Numbered from the stretch's first letter, positions 26,101 through 35,485 are shown. The stretch: 64,000 bases of DNA from Auraticoccus monumenti (GCF_900101785.1 NZ_LT629688.1:1-64000), one strand, 5' to 3'. A program made the numbers and translations. Notes: generated from the sequence alone by a model not told the origin.

Positions 26101-28596
26101 TCAGGCCGTGGCCAGCGACGCCGCCACGACGGCCGCGGCGCCGAATCGCTCCTCGACCACCCGGCGGGACGCATCCCTTTGCGCAGCCCAGGCGGCCGGG
26201 TCGTCGTGCATCCGCTGAACCGTGGCCACCACGTCCGTGCTGTCGGCGTAGACCGCGCCGGGGCCGTAGAGCTCGCGGAACCTGGGAGCGGTGACGACCA
26301 GGAGCCCTGCGGCCATCGCCTCAGCGACCGGTCGCGCGAAGGCTTCGGTGGCGTCGTCGTCATCGAGGTAGACGAAGACGTCGAGGCCAGCCAGGAAGTC
26401 CTCGACCTCGATCGACCCTGTCTCCACCAGTGACCAGTGGTCGGGCACGGCCTCGCCCAGGAGGCTCCGCACCGAGCGAGTCGCTCCGAGCATCCGCACC
26501 GGCCCGGGGAAGGCGTAGGCCTGGAGCAGCTCCGAGGCTGCTGGGAACTTGCTGAGGACGTCGGCGGAGTGGCGGCCCACCACCAGCTCCGCCCAGGCCG
26601 GCAGGTCCCGACCCTCTCGGTCCGGGCCCAGCGCCACGACCGGCGGAAGGTCTGAGGTGCTCATCTCGCCCTGCGGGAGCAGTCCATCCAGCGACCGTCG
26701 CACCACCGGGCTCACCGGGAACCACGTGGCCCGTCGACCGAACAGCGTCTCGGCCGCGGCGGCGCAGTAGGCGGGGACGTGACGGTGGTCCCTGCCATCG
26801 AGCTCGACCGGTGTCGTGTTGGCCACCACCTCGACCTGCTCCACGTCCCAGGCGCTACGGCGCAGAGGGGCGAACTGCAGCACGTCCCCGCCCCACACCC
26901 TCACCCTCTGGACGTCGGCGGGTTCGTCAAGGAGCAGCCACTCGACCTTTCCCTGCTCGACCAGCTCGAGCGCGGCCGAGGCCGGTGTCACCTCCTTGTC
27001 GTAGAGGAGGCGGAAGAGCTCCAGGTGCGTGATCCCGACGCGGAGGCCGGCATCGACCAAGGCCTCCACCTCGGCGAGCATCGACCGGTTCCGGGCCCCG
27101 CCCCAGTCACGCCAGTCACCCACGACGACGACGTCGAGGTGACGGGTGCGGGCAGGCTTGTAGGCGATCGCCTGCGGCGCGGGATGAGACCGTTCGACCG
27201 GGTCCATGGAGGCGATGAGGGGACTCGCCGACCCGGTGCGGATCCTCTCGTGGTAGCGCTCGAAGAAGAAGCGGTAGCTCCACCGCGAGGCGTGCCTCCA
27301 CCCCGGGCGGAAATCGCCGGTCGACAGACTCTCCTGACCCACCCTCACGACAGCCATCACAGCGGGGTCGGCGAGGACGCTCTCCGGGCCGAAGGTCGCG
27401 GCGATCCGCATGGCGTACTCGGAGTCCCCGCCCTTGCGCACGGCGTCGAAGAACCCCATCCGGGCGGTGACCCGCCGGCGGTCGAACATCAACGATGACG
27501 CGTTGAGCCGGGTGCCGTGGTAGCCGGCCCGGATGAAGCTCAGGTGCTCGGTCGCCCTGATGCAACGGGTGAGGTTGGCCACCACGTCCGGCGCCCCCTC
27601 CAGCCCCGCCACCTGGTAGGCGATCCGCTCCGGGTGGGCCCAGTCGTCGTCGTCGTGGAAGGTGACGTACGTGCCCCGGGCGAGGCCGATGGCGTAGTTG
27701 CGGCAGCGGTACGTCCCCGCGTTCACCGGGAGGCGGACGAGTCGGATGCGAGGGTCCCTGACGGCCACCTGCTGCAGCACGTCCTGGCAGTCCTCAGGAG
27801 ACCCGTCGTCGACCACGATGATCTCCAGCTCCTGGTGCGACTGACGGAGCAGGGAGTCGATAGCGGAGAGCAGGTGGACCCCAGGGTTGTAGACCGACAC
27901 CACCACGGTCACCAGGGGCCCGGCCGGCCTGGGCCGCGACGGCGACCAGAGCCGGTCGAACAGCACGCCGTCCCCGGGGAGGATGCTCAAGGGCTTGAGG
28001 TCCGCAGGCACGAACTCCTCCAGCCGGTCCAGCCACTCCGGCCACGTCGACTCCGGATGCAGCAGGGGGTTCGCCAGGTCCAGCCGGTGGGCGGCGACCG
28101 CCTCGCTCTCCAGGCGCGACTCCTCGATCACCGACTCGACCTGGGCGCGGGTACCCATGGTGGTCAGCAGGTCCAGGTACAGCAGCCCCTGGGCCCGGGT
28201 GAGGCGCCCCAGCTCACCGCTGCGCCGGATCACGTCGAAGAGAGCCAGAGCCAGGCGCCGGTCCTCGCGCACGCTGTCAGCCAGGTCGCGGTCCTCGACG
28301 ATGGCGCCCTGCAGAGCTGTCACGTAGGCCACTCCGCCGAGGGCTCGCCAGTCGACGTCGACGGCGAGGATGCGTTCCGCCCACTCCTCGGTCCCACAGG
28401 ACACCGGGTCGAAGACCTCAGCCGCCGACAGCTGCCCGCCGGTGGCCAGGTGCACCATGAGCCGTCGGCCGGCTGTCGACTCCGTTCGCAGCACCGTGCG
28501 TTCGAGTCGTCGCTGCGGGACCGCACGAGCGAGGTCCGCGTGGTCGTCCAGCAGGGAGCGCGGCCAGGCCTCGTCGACCGGGATGTGGTTCTGCAC
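26101..28596 (-). CDS. Large bifunctional glycosyltransferase: GT2 domain plus GT4-like module
   Basis: The 831-residue protein has three parts. Residues about 1-225 are helical with no recognised motif. Residues about 227-440 are a GT2 domain: VTVVVSVYNPGVHLLSAIDSLLRQSHQELEIIVVDDGS, TYVTFHDDDDWAHPERI (metal-binding DxD region) and GGDSEYAMRI. Residues about 480-831 are a GT-B-like module with WGGARNRSMLAEVEAL and ATEAFARPVAEAMAAGLLVV. The last module matches the N-terminal half of the protein at 29965-32208. The GTG start at 28596 lies six bases after the methyltransferase stop, so the two are probably coupled. The fusion suggests a polymerase adding two linkages in turn, as in teichoic or capsule polymer synthases; products unknown. 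Confidence 0.83.
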   Translation of the reverse strand: MQNHIPVDEAWPRSLLDDHADLARAVPQRRLERTVLRTESTAGRRLMVHLATGGQLSAAEVFDPVSCGTEEWAERILAVDVDWRALGGVAYVTALQGAIVEDRDLADSVREDRRLALALFDVIRRSGELGRLTRAQGLLYLDLLTTMGTRAQVESVIEESRLESEAVAAHRLDLANPLLHPESTWPEWLDRLEEFVPADLKPLSILPGDGVLFDRLWSPSRPRPAGPLVTVVVSVYNPGVHLLSAIDSLLRQSHQELEIIVVDDGSPEDCQDVLQQVAVRDPRIRLVRLPVNAGTYRCRNYAIGLARGTYVTFHDDDDWAHPERIAYQVAGLEGAPDVVANLTRCIRATEHLSFIRAGYHGTRLNASSLMFDRRRVTARMGFFDAVRKGGDSEYAMRIAATFGPESVLADPAVMAVVRVGQESLSTGDFRPGWRHASRWSYRFFFERYHERIRTGSASPLIASMDPVERSHPAPQAIAYKPARTRHLDVVVVGDWRDWGGARNRSMLAEVEALVDAGLRVGITHLELFRLLYDKEVTPASAALELVEQGKVEWLLLDEPADVQRVRVWGGDVLQFAPLRRSAWDVEQVEVVANTTPVELDGRDHRHVPAYCAAAAETLFGRRATWFPVSPVVRRSLDGLLPQGEMSTSDLPPVVALGPDREGRDLPAWAELVVGRHSADVLSKFPAASELLQAYAFPGPVRMLGATRSVRSLLGEAVPDHWSLVETGSIEVEDFLAGLDVFVYLDDDDATEAFARPVAEAMAAGLLVVTAPRFRELYGPGAVYADSTDVVATVQRMHDDPAAWAAQRDASRRVVEERFGAAAVVAASLATA

Positions 28597-28602
28597 CGTG
28601 GC

Positions 28603-29853
28603 TCAGCTCTCCTGCAGGCGTCCGACCCCGGTCAGCACCGCCTGGTACCGCGAGGTGAAGGGGAGCTGGGTGACCGTGTCCCGCCGCTCCTTCCAGCGCT
28701 GGACCACGGCCTTCTCGTCGTCGCGGGCTGCGTCGTCGATGACCAGCACTGCGTCGGCCCGGAGTCGCGACTCCAGCAGCGGCAGCGCCGGGTACCTGCT
28801 CCAGGGGCCGACGGCCTGCGGCGGACCGTCCACGACCAGGATGTCGATCGGACCCAGGCCGTCGGTCTGGTCGGCGCTGTACCAGCGGTGCGTCTCCCCC
28901 TCCACGTCCCGCTCCTGCAGAGGTGCGTGCAGCACGGTGACCCAGTCCTGCAGGTCGTGGCGCGCCACCAGCGCCCGCACCTGGGCCGCGTAGCTCTCCT
29001 CGTGCTCGAGGGCGACCACCTTGCCGTACCCCTGGGCCCTCAACGCGTACCCGAGCCACAGGGTCGAGGCGCCGCTGCCGCACTCGACCACCAGGGCCGG
29101 TCGGCGGTCGCGGACCATCTCGGTCAGCATCAGGATCCCCGACGAGCTCATGGCCCAGCCACCAGCCAGTGGCAGGACGTCCTTGGGCTCGTACCTGCGG
29201 GTCAGCTGCAGCATGGCCTCCACCTCCTTGGCCGGTTCGTAGGAAACCCGGTTCACGTCCCGCCGCGTGGCGACGATGTCGGAGTGCAGCTGTCGGGTGG
29301 TCGCCTTGAGCGCGTCGAGATCTTTCGCCTGACGGCCCTCTCCGGCACCACGCTCCGACGCCACGCGTTCCACGACATCGACCACCCCAGAGGCGCTTCG
29401 CCGCAGCGCCTCGTCGAGACCGTCCCGCAGCAGGGACAGCCGCTCGTCGATGGCGTCGATGTTCATCGCACGACTCGCCTGGTTGATCTCCACTAGCTGC
29501 TGGATGACCGCTGCCAGCTGCAGCTTGAACGTCGAGATCTCGTCCAGGCTCTGTGTCCCCGCGTCCTCGACGGCGCGCCGGGCCGAGCGCATCTGCCGGG
29601 CCAGCCGCTCCTCCAGCCCGTCCACCTGCTCCAGGGTGCGGTCGGCGCGCTTGGTCAGCACGTTCACCTTCGCCAGCAGCCGCGCGTCCTCGGACCCGGA
29701 GTCGACCACGGCCAGCGCGACGAGCAGGACCAGGGTGGCCAACGCCGCACCGGCTACGGGCCAGGCGGTCAGCAGGCAGGCCGCGATGCCGACCAGCCAC
29801 AGCACGACCGACGCCGCGATCAGAACCCACTGCCGCCGAGTCCAGCGCCGCAC
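28603..29853 (-). CDS. Membrane-anchored class I SAM-dependent methyltransferase with coiled coil
   Basis: This 416-residue protein begins with a basic segment and two membrane helices (WVLIAASVVLWLVGIAACLL and VAGAALATLVLLVALAVV, residues about 8-48). A long charged region follows, with predicted coiled coil (residues about 55-190, LTKRADRTLEQVDGLEERLARQ). The C-terminal 200 residues are a Methyltransf_24-like domain: LVVECGSGASTLWLGYAL (SAM motif I), VVALEHEESYAAQVRALV and DILVVDGPPQAVG. The anchored coiled coil could act as a ruler or scaffold like the Wzd/WbdD chain-terminating kinase-methyltransferases, which cap polysaccharide chains; that comparison is inference. The GTG at 29853 has GGAGAG upstream; the long open frame further upstream is antisense to another gene and not used. 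Confidence 0.78.
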   Translation of the reverse strand: MRRWTRRQWVLIAASVVLWLVGIAACLLTAWPVAGAALATLVLLVALAVVDSGSEDARLLAKVNVLTKRADRTLEQVDGLEERLARQMRSARRAVEDAGTQSLDEISTFKLQLAAVIQQLVEINQASRAMNIDAIDERLSLLRDGLDEALRRSASGVVDVVERVASERGAGEGRQAKDLDALKATTRQLHSDIVATRRDVNRVSYEPAKEVEAMLQLTRRYEPKDVLPLAGGWAMSSSGILMLTEMVRDRRPALVVECGSGASTLWLGYALRAQGYGKVVALEHEESYAAQVRALVARHDLQDWVTVLHAPLQERDVEGETHRWYSADQTDGLGPIDILVVDGPPQAVGPWSRYPALPLLESRLRADAVLVIDDAARDDEKAVVQRWKERRDTVTQLPFTSRYQAVLTGVGRLQES

Positions 29854-29924
29854 GATGCTCTCCGTCCTGACCGGGCGGCCGTCGGTGGGGGCACCAGGGG
29901 GGCGGGCCAGCACAGTCGCACCGA

Positions 29925-29957
29925 AATGTAGGGCAGCGCACCGGGGATTGCTACATT
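29925..29957. promoter_or_regulatory. Face-to-face divergent promoter with twin CTACATT boxes
   Basis: CTACATT occurs once on each strand, with the TACATT -10 boxes at 29952-29957 (plus) and 29925-29930 (minus). The plus box ends seven bases before the GTG at 29965, a leaderless arrangement. The minus box leaves a leader of about 65 bases before the methyltransferase start at 29853. The -35 region of each promoter must overlap the other promoter's -10, so polymerases could block each other. Confidence 0.5.
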
Positions 29958-29964
29958 CCGCCCT

Positions 29965-32208
29965 GTGACCCTCCCCCCGCCCACGACCGATTCCCCCCGC
30001 GACGTGGACGTCCTCGACATCTCCGACCTCCGCTTCCCCGGCGGCACCTCCCACAGCGTCGCCGAGGAGATCCAGGCCCAGGCGACCGCGGGCTGGACGA
30101 CCGGTCTGGTCCACCTCAACGGGCCGCTGGTCTCCAAGGTCCGCGAGGTCAACCCACTGATCCGCGCCCAGGTGCGCGCCGGCAACGCCCGGCTGCTGAT
30201 CGGCCGGGACCCGGTGCGGGCCGGCGTCGTGGTGGTGCGGCACCCCGCGGTTCTCGAGCACGCCGCCGAGCAGCTGCCGCCGATCAGCACCGAGCACGTC
30301 GTGGTGGTGGCCAACGCCGCCCCCCTCGACATCGACGGCCACCGCCACTACACGCCCCAGCGGGTGCACGCCATCGCCCTCGAGCACTTCGGGGTCGCGC
30401 CGGTGTGGGCCCCGATCGGCCCCCAGGTGCGCGAGTCGATCCGCGAGGAGGTCCCGGCCGGCTCGATGCTCGCCGAGGACTGGGTCAACATCATTGACGT
30501 CGACGCCTGGGCGGTGACCCGCGACGGGTGGGCCGCCGACGTCGCGGTGATCGGCCGGCACAGCCGCAACTCCCCGCAGAAGTGGCCGCGTGACCGGCAC
30601 ATCCTCGAGGCCGTCTACCCGGTCGACGGCAGTGTCCGGGTCGCCGTCCTCGGCGGCGCGGAACCGGCCGCTCGGGTGCTGGGCCAGGCGCTGCCGGACT
30701 CCTGGCAGGTCCTGCCCTTCGGCGCCCTCCCGGCCAAGAACTTCCTGGCCGGACTGGACTTCTTCGTCTACTACCACGACCCGCAGTGGGTGGAGGCGTT
30801 CGGGCGCACGATCCTGGAGGCCATGGCCAGCGGGGTCCCGGCCATCCTGCCGCCGCACTTCCGGGAGCTCTTCGGCGAGGCGGCGGTCTATGCCGAACCC
30901 GAGGACGTCCGCGCCACCATCGCCCGCTTGCGCGCCGACCGCGCCGAGTGGGAGAGGGTGGCCGAACGGGCCTCCGCCCTGACCCGGGAGCGTTTTGGCC
31001 GCGAGGCCCACGTGCAGCGGATCACCACCTTCATCGACCGGCCGGCCGTCCCCGACGCCGAGGCCCCGGTCGTCCCTGTCGTCCCCACCTCGTCCAACGA
31101 GGCCGACCCGGCCCCGGTCGACACCTCCTCGTCGTCCCACCGTCCGCGGCTGCTGCTGATCAGCAGCAACGGCGCCGGCATGGGGCACCTGACCCGGCTG
31201 CTGTCCTACGCCCGGCGGGCCGAGCCGTCGCTGGAGCCGCACGTCCTCTCCCTCTCCCAGGCCGTCGGCGTGGTCGGCTCCTTCGGCTACCCCTACGAGT
31301 ACCTGCCCTCCACCGGCGCCACCGGGATGGCGCCGCGGCGCTGGCACCCGCTCTTCGCCGACCGGGTCAGCGAGACCATCGCCCGCATCGACCCGGCGGT
31401 GGTCGTCTTCGACGGCACCTGGCCCTACGACGGGATCCCGGTGGTGCGCGAGCGCCACCCGGGCCCGCGGTGGGTGTGGTCGCGACGGGGGCTCTGGCGG
31501 GCCCACAAGAACGCCGAGCAGCTGGCCAAGGCCGACTGGTTCGACCTGGTGATCGAGCCCGGGGACCTGGCCGACCCGCTGGACCGGGGCGCCACCCGGG
31601 AGGCCCCGGCCTCCCGCGTCGGACCGGTCACCCTGCTCGACCCCACCGACCTCACCGGTCGTGCCGAGGCCCGCGAGGTCCTCGGGCTGCCGGCCGAGGG
31701 ACCGCTCGCCCTGGTCTCCCTCGGCGCGGGGAACATCAACGACACCAGCGGCGACGTCGGGGCCGCGGTCGCCGCCCTGCGCTCGCTCGGGGTCGACGCC
31801 TGCGTCACCCAGACCCAGATCGCCGCCGCGAGCTCGGTCCCCGACGACGTGCACGTGGTCCGGCACTTCCCGCTGTCACGGCACTTCCGGGCGTTCGACG
31901 TCGCGGTCAGCGCCACCGGCTACAACTCCTTCCACGAGTTCCTGCGCTTCGGTGTCCCCACCCTGTTCGTGCCGAACACCGGCACCGCCCTGGACGACAC
32001 CGAGGCGCGCTCGCGCTGGGCGGCGCAGCAGGGCTGGTCCCACGAGCTCCCCAGCCTGACGCCGGCCACCGCGACCCCGCTGCTGGCCGAGCTGCTCGAG
32101 CGCGGTCCCGAGATGGCCGCCCGCGCGGTCGCCGCCGACCCCGGCAACGGCGCGCCCGCCGCCGCCGACCTGCTGGTCCAGCTCGCATCCCAGGTGAGGA
32201 CGTCATGA
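29965..32208 (+). CDS. Large bifunctional glycosyltransferase: GT4-like module plus MurG/GT28-like domain
   Basis: The 747-residue protein has two glycosyltransferase modules. Residues about 10-350 match the C-terminal module of the 831-residue protein across the divergent promoter, with shared landmarks GHRHYTPQRVHAIALEHFG, VIGRHSRNSPQKWP and FLAGLDFFVYYHDPQWVEAFGRTILEAMASG. After a Pro/Ser-rich linker (about 355-390), residues 393-740 form a GT28/MurG-like domain with LLLISSNGAGMGHLTRLLSYARR (the nucleotide-sugar GT-B glycine loop) and SATGYNSFHEFLRFGVPTLFVPN. Such proteins add a HexNAc or hexose to lipid carriers or polymer chains. The GTG start is leaderless after TACATT. Its stop overlaps the next gene (ATGA). 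Linkages unknown. Confidence 0.83.
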   Translation: MTLPPPTTDSPRDVDVLDISDLRFPGGTSHSVAEEIQAQATAGWTTGLVHLNGPLVSKVREVNPLIRAQVRAGNARLLIGRDPVRAGVVVVRHPAVLEHAAEQLPPISTEHVVVVANAAPLDIDGHRHYTPQRVHAIALEHFGVAPVWAPIGPQVRESIREEVPAGSMLAEDWVNIIDVDAWAVTRDGWAADVAVIGRHSRNSPQKWPRDRHILEAVYPVDGSVRVAVLGGAEPAARVLGQALPDSWQVLPFGALPAKNFLAGLDFFVYYHDPQWVEAFGRTILEAMASGVPAILPPHFRELFGEAAVYAEPEDVRATIARLRADRAEWERVAERASALTRERFGREAHVQRITTFIDRPAVPDAEAPVVPVVPTSSNEADPAPVDTSSSSHRPRLLLISSNGAGMGHLTRLLSYARRAEPSLEPHVLSLSQAVGVVGSFGYPYEYLPSTGATGMAPRRWHPLFADRVSETIARIDPAVVVFDGTWPYDGIPVVRERHPGPRWVWSRRGLWRAHKNAEQLAKADWFDLVIEPGDLADPLDRGATREAPASRVGPVTLLDPTDLTGRAEAREVLGLPAEGPLALVSLGAGNINDTSGDVGAAVAALRSLGVDACVTQTQIAAASSVPDDVHVVRHFPLSRHFRAFDVAVSATGYNSFHEFLRFGVPTLFVPNTGTALDDTEARSRWAAQQGWSHELPSLTPATATPLLAELLERGPEMAARAVAADPGNGAPAAADLLVQLASQVRTS

Positions 32209-32765
32209 GTGACCTCGACCCCCTGCGTCGCGCCGCCCGCGTGGCCCGCAAGGTCCCCGGCTACCCGCGGCTGCGCCGTGCCCTGGTGCCGGCGCTGCGG
32301 CGCAACAAGGCCCTGCGCACCGTGGCCCACCGGATCTGGGCGGTGCGCCGCACCAACCGCCGCCAGGGCGCTCCCAGCAGCGACATCACCGCAGGCTCCC
32401 TGCTGGACGGCGTCGGCACCGAGAGCCTGCCGGTGGTCGGCGTGATCGCCTTCGACCTGACCCCTGACCAGGTCCGCGAGCTGGTCGACGTGGTCGCCGA
32501 GGAGCAGCTGCTGACGGCGTCCTTCCGCCCCCTCTTCGTCCTCGACCAGCCCGCCTTCGCCGCCACCCGGCGCTACTCCTACGTCGCCGAGCTGGTGGTC
32601 CCCGCCGACGGCTGGGAGGCCTACGGAGCCGCCGAGGGCTGGGGCGACTACCTGGCCCAGCGGCTGTCCTCGATCCAGGACGTGTTCGGGGTGGCCACCT
32701 GGATCCGGGTCCCCGCCGACGGCGTCGACACCGTGCTGCTGGCCCAGTTGCGCGCGCTGCCGTGA
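32205..32765 (+). CDS. Uncharacterised protein coupled to the glycosyltransferase
   Basis: I do not recognise a known domain. The 186-residue product has a strongly basic N-terminal 60 residues (RRAARVARKVPGYPRLRRALV and RIWAVRRTNRRQG), then an acidic-to-neutral alpha/beta-looking domain with VVGVIAFDLTPDQVRELVDVVAEEQ, RPLFVLDQPAFAATRRYSYVAELV and WGDYLAQRLSSIQDVFGV. No signal or membrane segment is seen. The ATG at 32205 overlaps the glycosyltransferase stop, so the two are made together, and its job is likely tied to that enzyme, for example as an accessory or membrane-docking subunit by its basic face. This is inference from position and charge only. Confidence 0.7.
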   Translation: MSDLDPLRRAARVARKVPGYPRLRRALVPALRRNKALRTVAHRIWAVRRTNRRQGAPSSDITAGSLLDGVGTESLPVVGVIAFDLTPDQVRELVDVVAEEQLLTASFRPLFVLDQPAFAATRRYSYVAELVVPADGWEAYGAAEGWGDYLAQRLSSIQDVFGVATWIRVPADGVDTVLLAQLRALP

Positions 32766-32908
32766 GTCGACTGGCTGGAGGGTCTCTTCCCCTCTAAGGT
32801 GCTGCGTGTACCGGCGTCCCCGATGGCCCGGTACGCCTGGAGCAGCCCGGGCGGGCCCTCCGGAGACATACCCCCGTACGTCGGGACGAACCGCGAGGAG
32901 CACCACCC

Positions 32909-34174
32909 ATGGGCGACCGGATCGCCATCATCGGCCAGGGCTACGTCGGTCTGCCGCTCGCCCACGAGGCGAGCCGGGCTGGTCACACCGTCCTCGGCCT
33001 GGACATCAGCGAGCGGATCACCTCCGCCCTGAACGAGGGCCGGAGCCACGTCGACGACCTGTCCGACGCCGACATCGCGGAGATGATCTCGCAGGGCTAC
33101 CGCGCCTCGACCGACTTCACCCAGCTCGCCGAGTGCGACGTCGTGGTGATCTGCGTGCCGACCCCGCTCTCCAAGGACGGCGGACCCGACCTCGGCCCGG
33201 TGCTCGCGGCCACCGCCAGCGTCGCGCAGAACCTGCACCCCGGGATGCTCGTGGTGCTGGAGTCCACCACCTACCCCGGCACCACCGACGAGGAGGTCCG
33301 CCCCCTGCTCGAGGCCGACGGGCTGACCGCGGGCGTGGACTTCCACCTGGCGTTCTCCCCCGAGCGGATCGACCCGGGCAACCAGAAGTTCGGCCCGAAG
33401 AACACCCCCAAGGTCGTCGGCGGCCACACCCCCGCCTGCACCGAGGCGGCCTCACGCTTCTACGGCTCCTTCGTCGACACCGTGGTCCCCACCAAGGGCA
33501 CCCGCGAGGCCGAGATGGCCAAGCTGCTGGAGAACACCTACCGCCACATCAACATCGCCCTGGTCAACGAGATGGCGCGGTTCTGCCACGAGCTCGAGAT
33601 CGACCTCTGGGACGTCATCGACGCCGCGGCCACCAAGCCCTTCGGCTTCCAGGCCTTCCGCCCCGGTCCCGGCGTCGGCGGCCACTGCATCCCGATCGAC
33701 CCGAACTACCTCTCCCACAACGTCCAGGCCCGCCTGGGCTACCCGTTCCGGTTCGTGGAGCTGGCCCAGGAGATCAACGCGACGATGCCCTCCTACGTGG
33801 CTCGTCGCATCCAGGACGCCCTGAACGAGGACGGCCGGGCCCTGCGCGGGGCGAAGGTGCTCCTGCTCGGGGTCACCTACAAGCCGAACATCGCCGACAC
33901 CCGGGAGTCCCCGGCCACCCCGCTGGCCAAGGTGCTGCACAGCCGGGGCGCCGACCTGCGCTACCACGACCCGTACGTGCGGAGCTGGAGCCCCAACGGC
34001 GTCGACGTCCCCGCCGCCACCGAGGACCTGCTCACCGCAGCCGGCGAGGCCGACCTGTGCGTGCTGCTGCAGGACCACCGCGACTTCGACCTGAGCGCCC
34101 TGGCGGGCAGCGGGACGCGCGTGCTGGACACCCGTGGCGTCATGCAGCGCAGCGACACCGTCGAGCGGCTCTGA
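32909..34174 (+). CDS. UDP-sugar 6-dehydrogenase (UDP-ManNAc/GlcNAc dehydrogenase type)
   Basis: The 421-residue enzyme oxidises C6 of a UDP-hexosamine to the uronic acid with two NAD. Motifs in order are RIAIIGQGYVGLPLAHEASRAG (NAD site), VVICVPTPL, LESTTYPGTTDE, the FSPERIDPGN loop, KLLENTYRHINIALVNEMA (catalytic Lys/Asn), GPGVGGHCIPIDP with catalytic Cys260, and LLLGVTYKPNIADTRESPA. The SPERxDPGN and HCIPIDP wording fits the WecC/WbpA class better than UDP-glucose dehydrogenase. GAGGAG nine bases before the ATG sets the start. A TAAGGT box at 32795-32800 may be its -10. It supplies an amino-uronic acid, so the polymer here is probably acidic. Confidence 0.9.
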   Translation: MGDRIAIIGQGYVGLPLAHEASRAGHTVLGLDISERITSALNEGRSHVDDLSDADIAEMISQGYRASTDFTQLAECDVVVICVPTPLSKDGGPDLGPVLAATASVAQNLHPGMLVVLESTTYPGTTDEEVRPLLEADGLTAGVDFHLAFSPERIDPGNQKFGPKNTPKVVGGHTPACTEAASRFYGSFVDTVVPTKGTREAEMAKLLENTYRHINIALVNEMARFCHELEIDLWDVIDAAATKPFGFQAFRPGPGVGGHCIPIDPNYLSHNVQARLGYPFRFVELAQEINATMPSYVARRIQDALNEDGRALRGAKVLLLGVTYKPNIADTRESPATPLAKVLHSRGADLRYHDPYVRSWSPNGVDVPAATEDLLTAAGEADLCVLLQDHRDFDLSALAGSGTRVLDTRGVMQRSDTVERL

Positions 34175-34190
34175 GACACAGCGGCACGAG

Positions 34191-35387
34191 ATGACTCCGA
34201 GCAGCGGCCACGGCGAGCACCAGTCCATCCTGGTGGTCACCGTGGTGCACGACCCCCGGGACGCGCGGATCTGGTTCCGGCAGATCCGCGCCCTGCTCGC
34301 CGCCGGCTGGCGGGTCACCTACGCGGCCCCCTTCAGCCAGATCGCCGAGGTGTCGGTCGACGACCTGGCCCCCGAGGACGCGGCCCGGCTGGAGCTGGTC
34401 GACGTCCCACGCGCCCGCGCGCGCCACCGGGCCCGGGCGGCGCTGACCGCGCGACGTCTCCTGCGCGACCGCGGGGCCGAGCACGACGTGGTGCTGGTGC
34501 ACGACCCCGAGCTGCTGCTGGCCGCGATCGGCCTGGACCTCCCGCACCTGGTCTGGGACGTCCACGAGGACCCCGCGGCCGCCCTGGGGGTCAAGGCCTG
34601 GATGCCCGGACCGCTGCGCGGACCGGCCAGCCGCGGCTGGCGCCGGGTCGAGCGGTGGGCCGAGGAGAACCGCTCGTTGATCCTGGCCGAACGCAGCTAC
34701 CAGAAGCGGTTCCGGCGCCGCCACCCCGTCGTGCTCAACTCGGTCACGGTCCCCGAAGGACGTCGACCCAGCACCACCCGGCGCGTGCTGTACCTCGGCT
34801 CGGTGACCTCCGTCCGCGGTGGTGACCTGCTCCCGGCCATCGGCGCCGGCCTCCGCGAGCGCACCGGCGGCAGCATCCAGCTGGAGGTCATCGGCGGGGC
34901 CCACGACGCCTCCACCGAGAGGGCGCTGCTGTCGGCCCAGGAGGCCGGTGACCTGATCTGGCACGGCTACCTCCCCAGCGACCAGGCCCTGGACCGGGTC
35001 AGCGGGGCGCTGGCCGGGCTGGCCCTGCTGAGCGACGTCCCCAACTACCACCTGAGCCTGCCCACCAAGGTGGTGGAGTACTGCGCCCTCGGCGTGCCGG
35101 TGATCACCACCCCGCTGCCCCTGGCGGCCCGGCTGGTGACCGAGCACGAGGTCGGCGTGGTCGTCCCCTACGCCGACCCGGCCGCGGTGGTGGACGCCGT
35201 GGTCCAGCTGGCCGCCGACCAGGAGGCCGCGGACCAGATGGGCGCCCGGGGTCACGAGCTGGCGCTGCGCGAGCACGACTGGCGGCACTGGTCGGCGGTG
35301 TTCATCGACGAGATGGCCCGCTTCGCCGACCACCGCTCGGCCCGCTCCCGCCCGCACGCGCACTCGTTCCAGCCGCGCCGCGTCTGA
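34191..35387 (+). CDS. Glycosyltransferase family 4
   Basis: The 398-residue GT-B enzyme has ILVVTVVHDPRDARIWFRQIRALLAAGWRVTYAAP, the DARI-x-R acceptor-side signature of capsule and teichuronic-type transferases, then VVLVHDPELLLAAI and WDVHEDPAAAL. The donor half has RVLYLGSVTSVRGGDLLP, LIWHGYLPSDQAL and KVVEYCALGVPVITTPLP; the E-x7-E signature is reduced to the EYCALGVP form common in this subgroup. The ATG at 34191 is 17 bases after the dehydrogenase gene, suggesting it uses the UDP-uronic acid that enzyme makes. An upstream extension to 34134 would overlap the dehydrogenase and has no ribosome site. Confidence 0.87.
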   Translation: MTPSSGHGEHQSILVVTVVHDPRDARIWFRQIRALLAAGWRVTYAAPFSQIAEVSVDDLAPEDAARLELVDVPRARARHRARAALTARRLLRDRGAEHDVVLVHDPELLLAAIGLDLPHLVWDVHEDPAAALGVKAWMPGPLRGPASRGWRRVERWAEENRSLILAERSYQKRFRRRHPVVLNSVTVPEGRRPSTTRRVLYLGSVTSVRGGDLLPAIGAGLRERTGGSIQLEVIGGAHDASTERALLSAQEAGDLIWHGYLPSDQALDRVSGALAGLALLSDVPNYHLSLPTKVVEYCALGVPVITTPLPLAARLVTEHEVGVVVPYADPAAVVDAVVQLAADQEAADQMGARGHELALREHDWRHWSAVFIDEMARFADHRSARSRPHAHSFQPRRV

Positions 35388-35485
35388 CGGGACGCCTCGA
35401 CGGGTCCCCGACCGGGTCCGGCGGACCACCGCCTACGATGCGTGGGCGCCGCCTGCCCGGTGAGCGGCCCGAAGGAGCATGCACC

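Noticed and set aside
28603-31866. Very long minus-strand open frame (over 1,000 codons) extending the methyltransferase gene upstream
   Set aside because: The upstream two thirds lie antisense to the well-supported fused glycosyltransferase and read as Gly/Asp/Val/His-rich low-complexity sequence, a usual shadow of high-GC genes.
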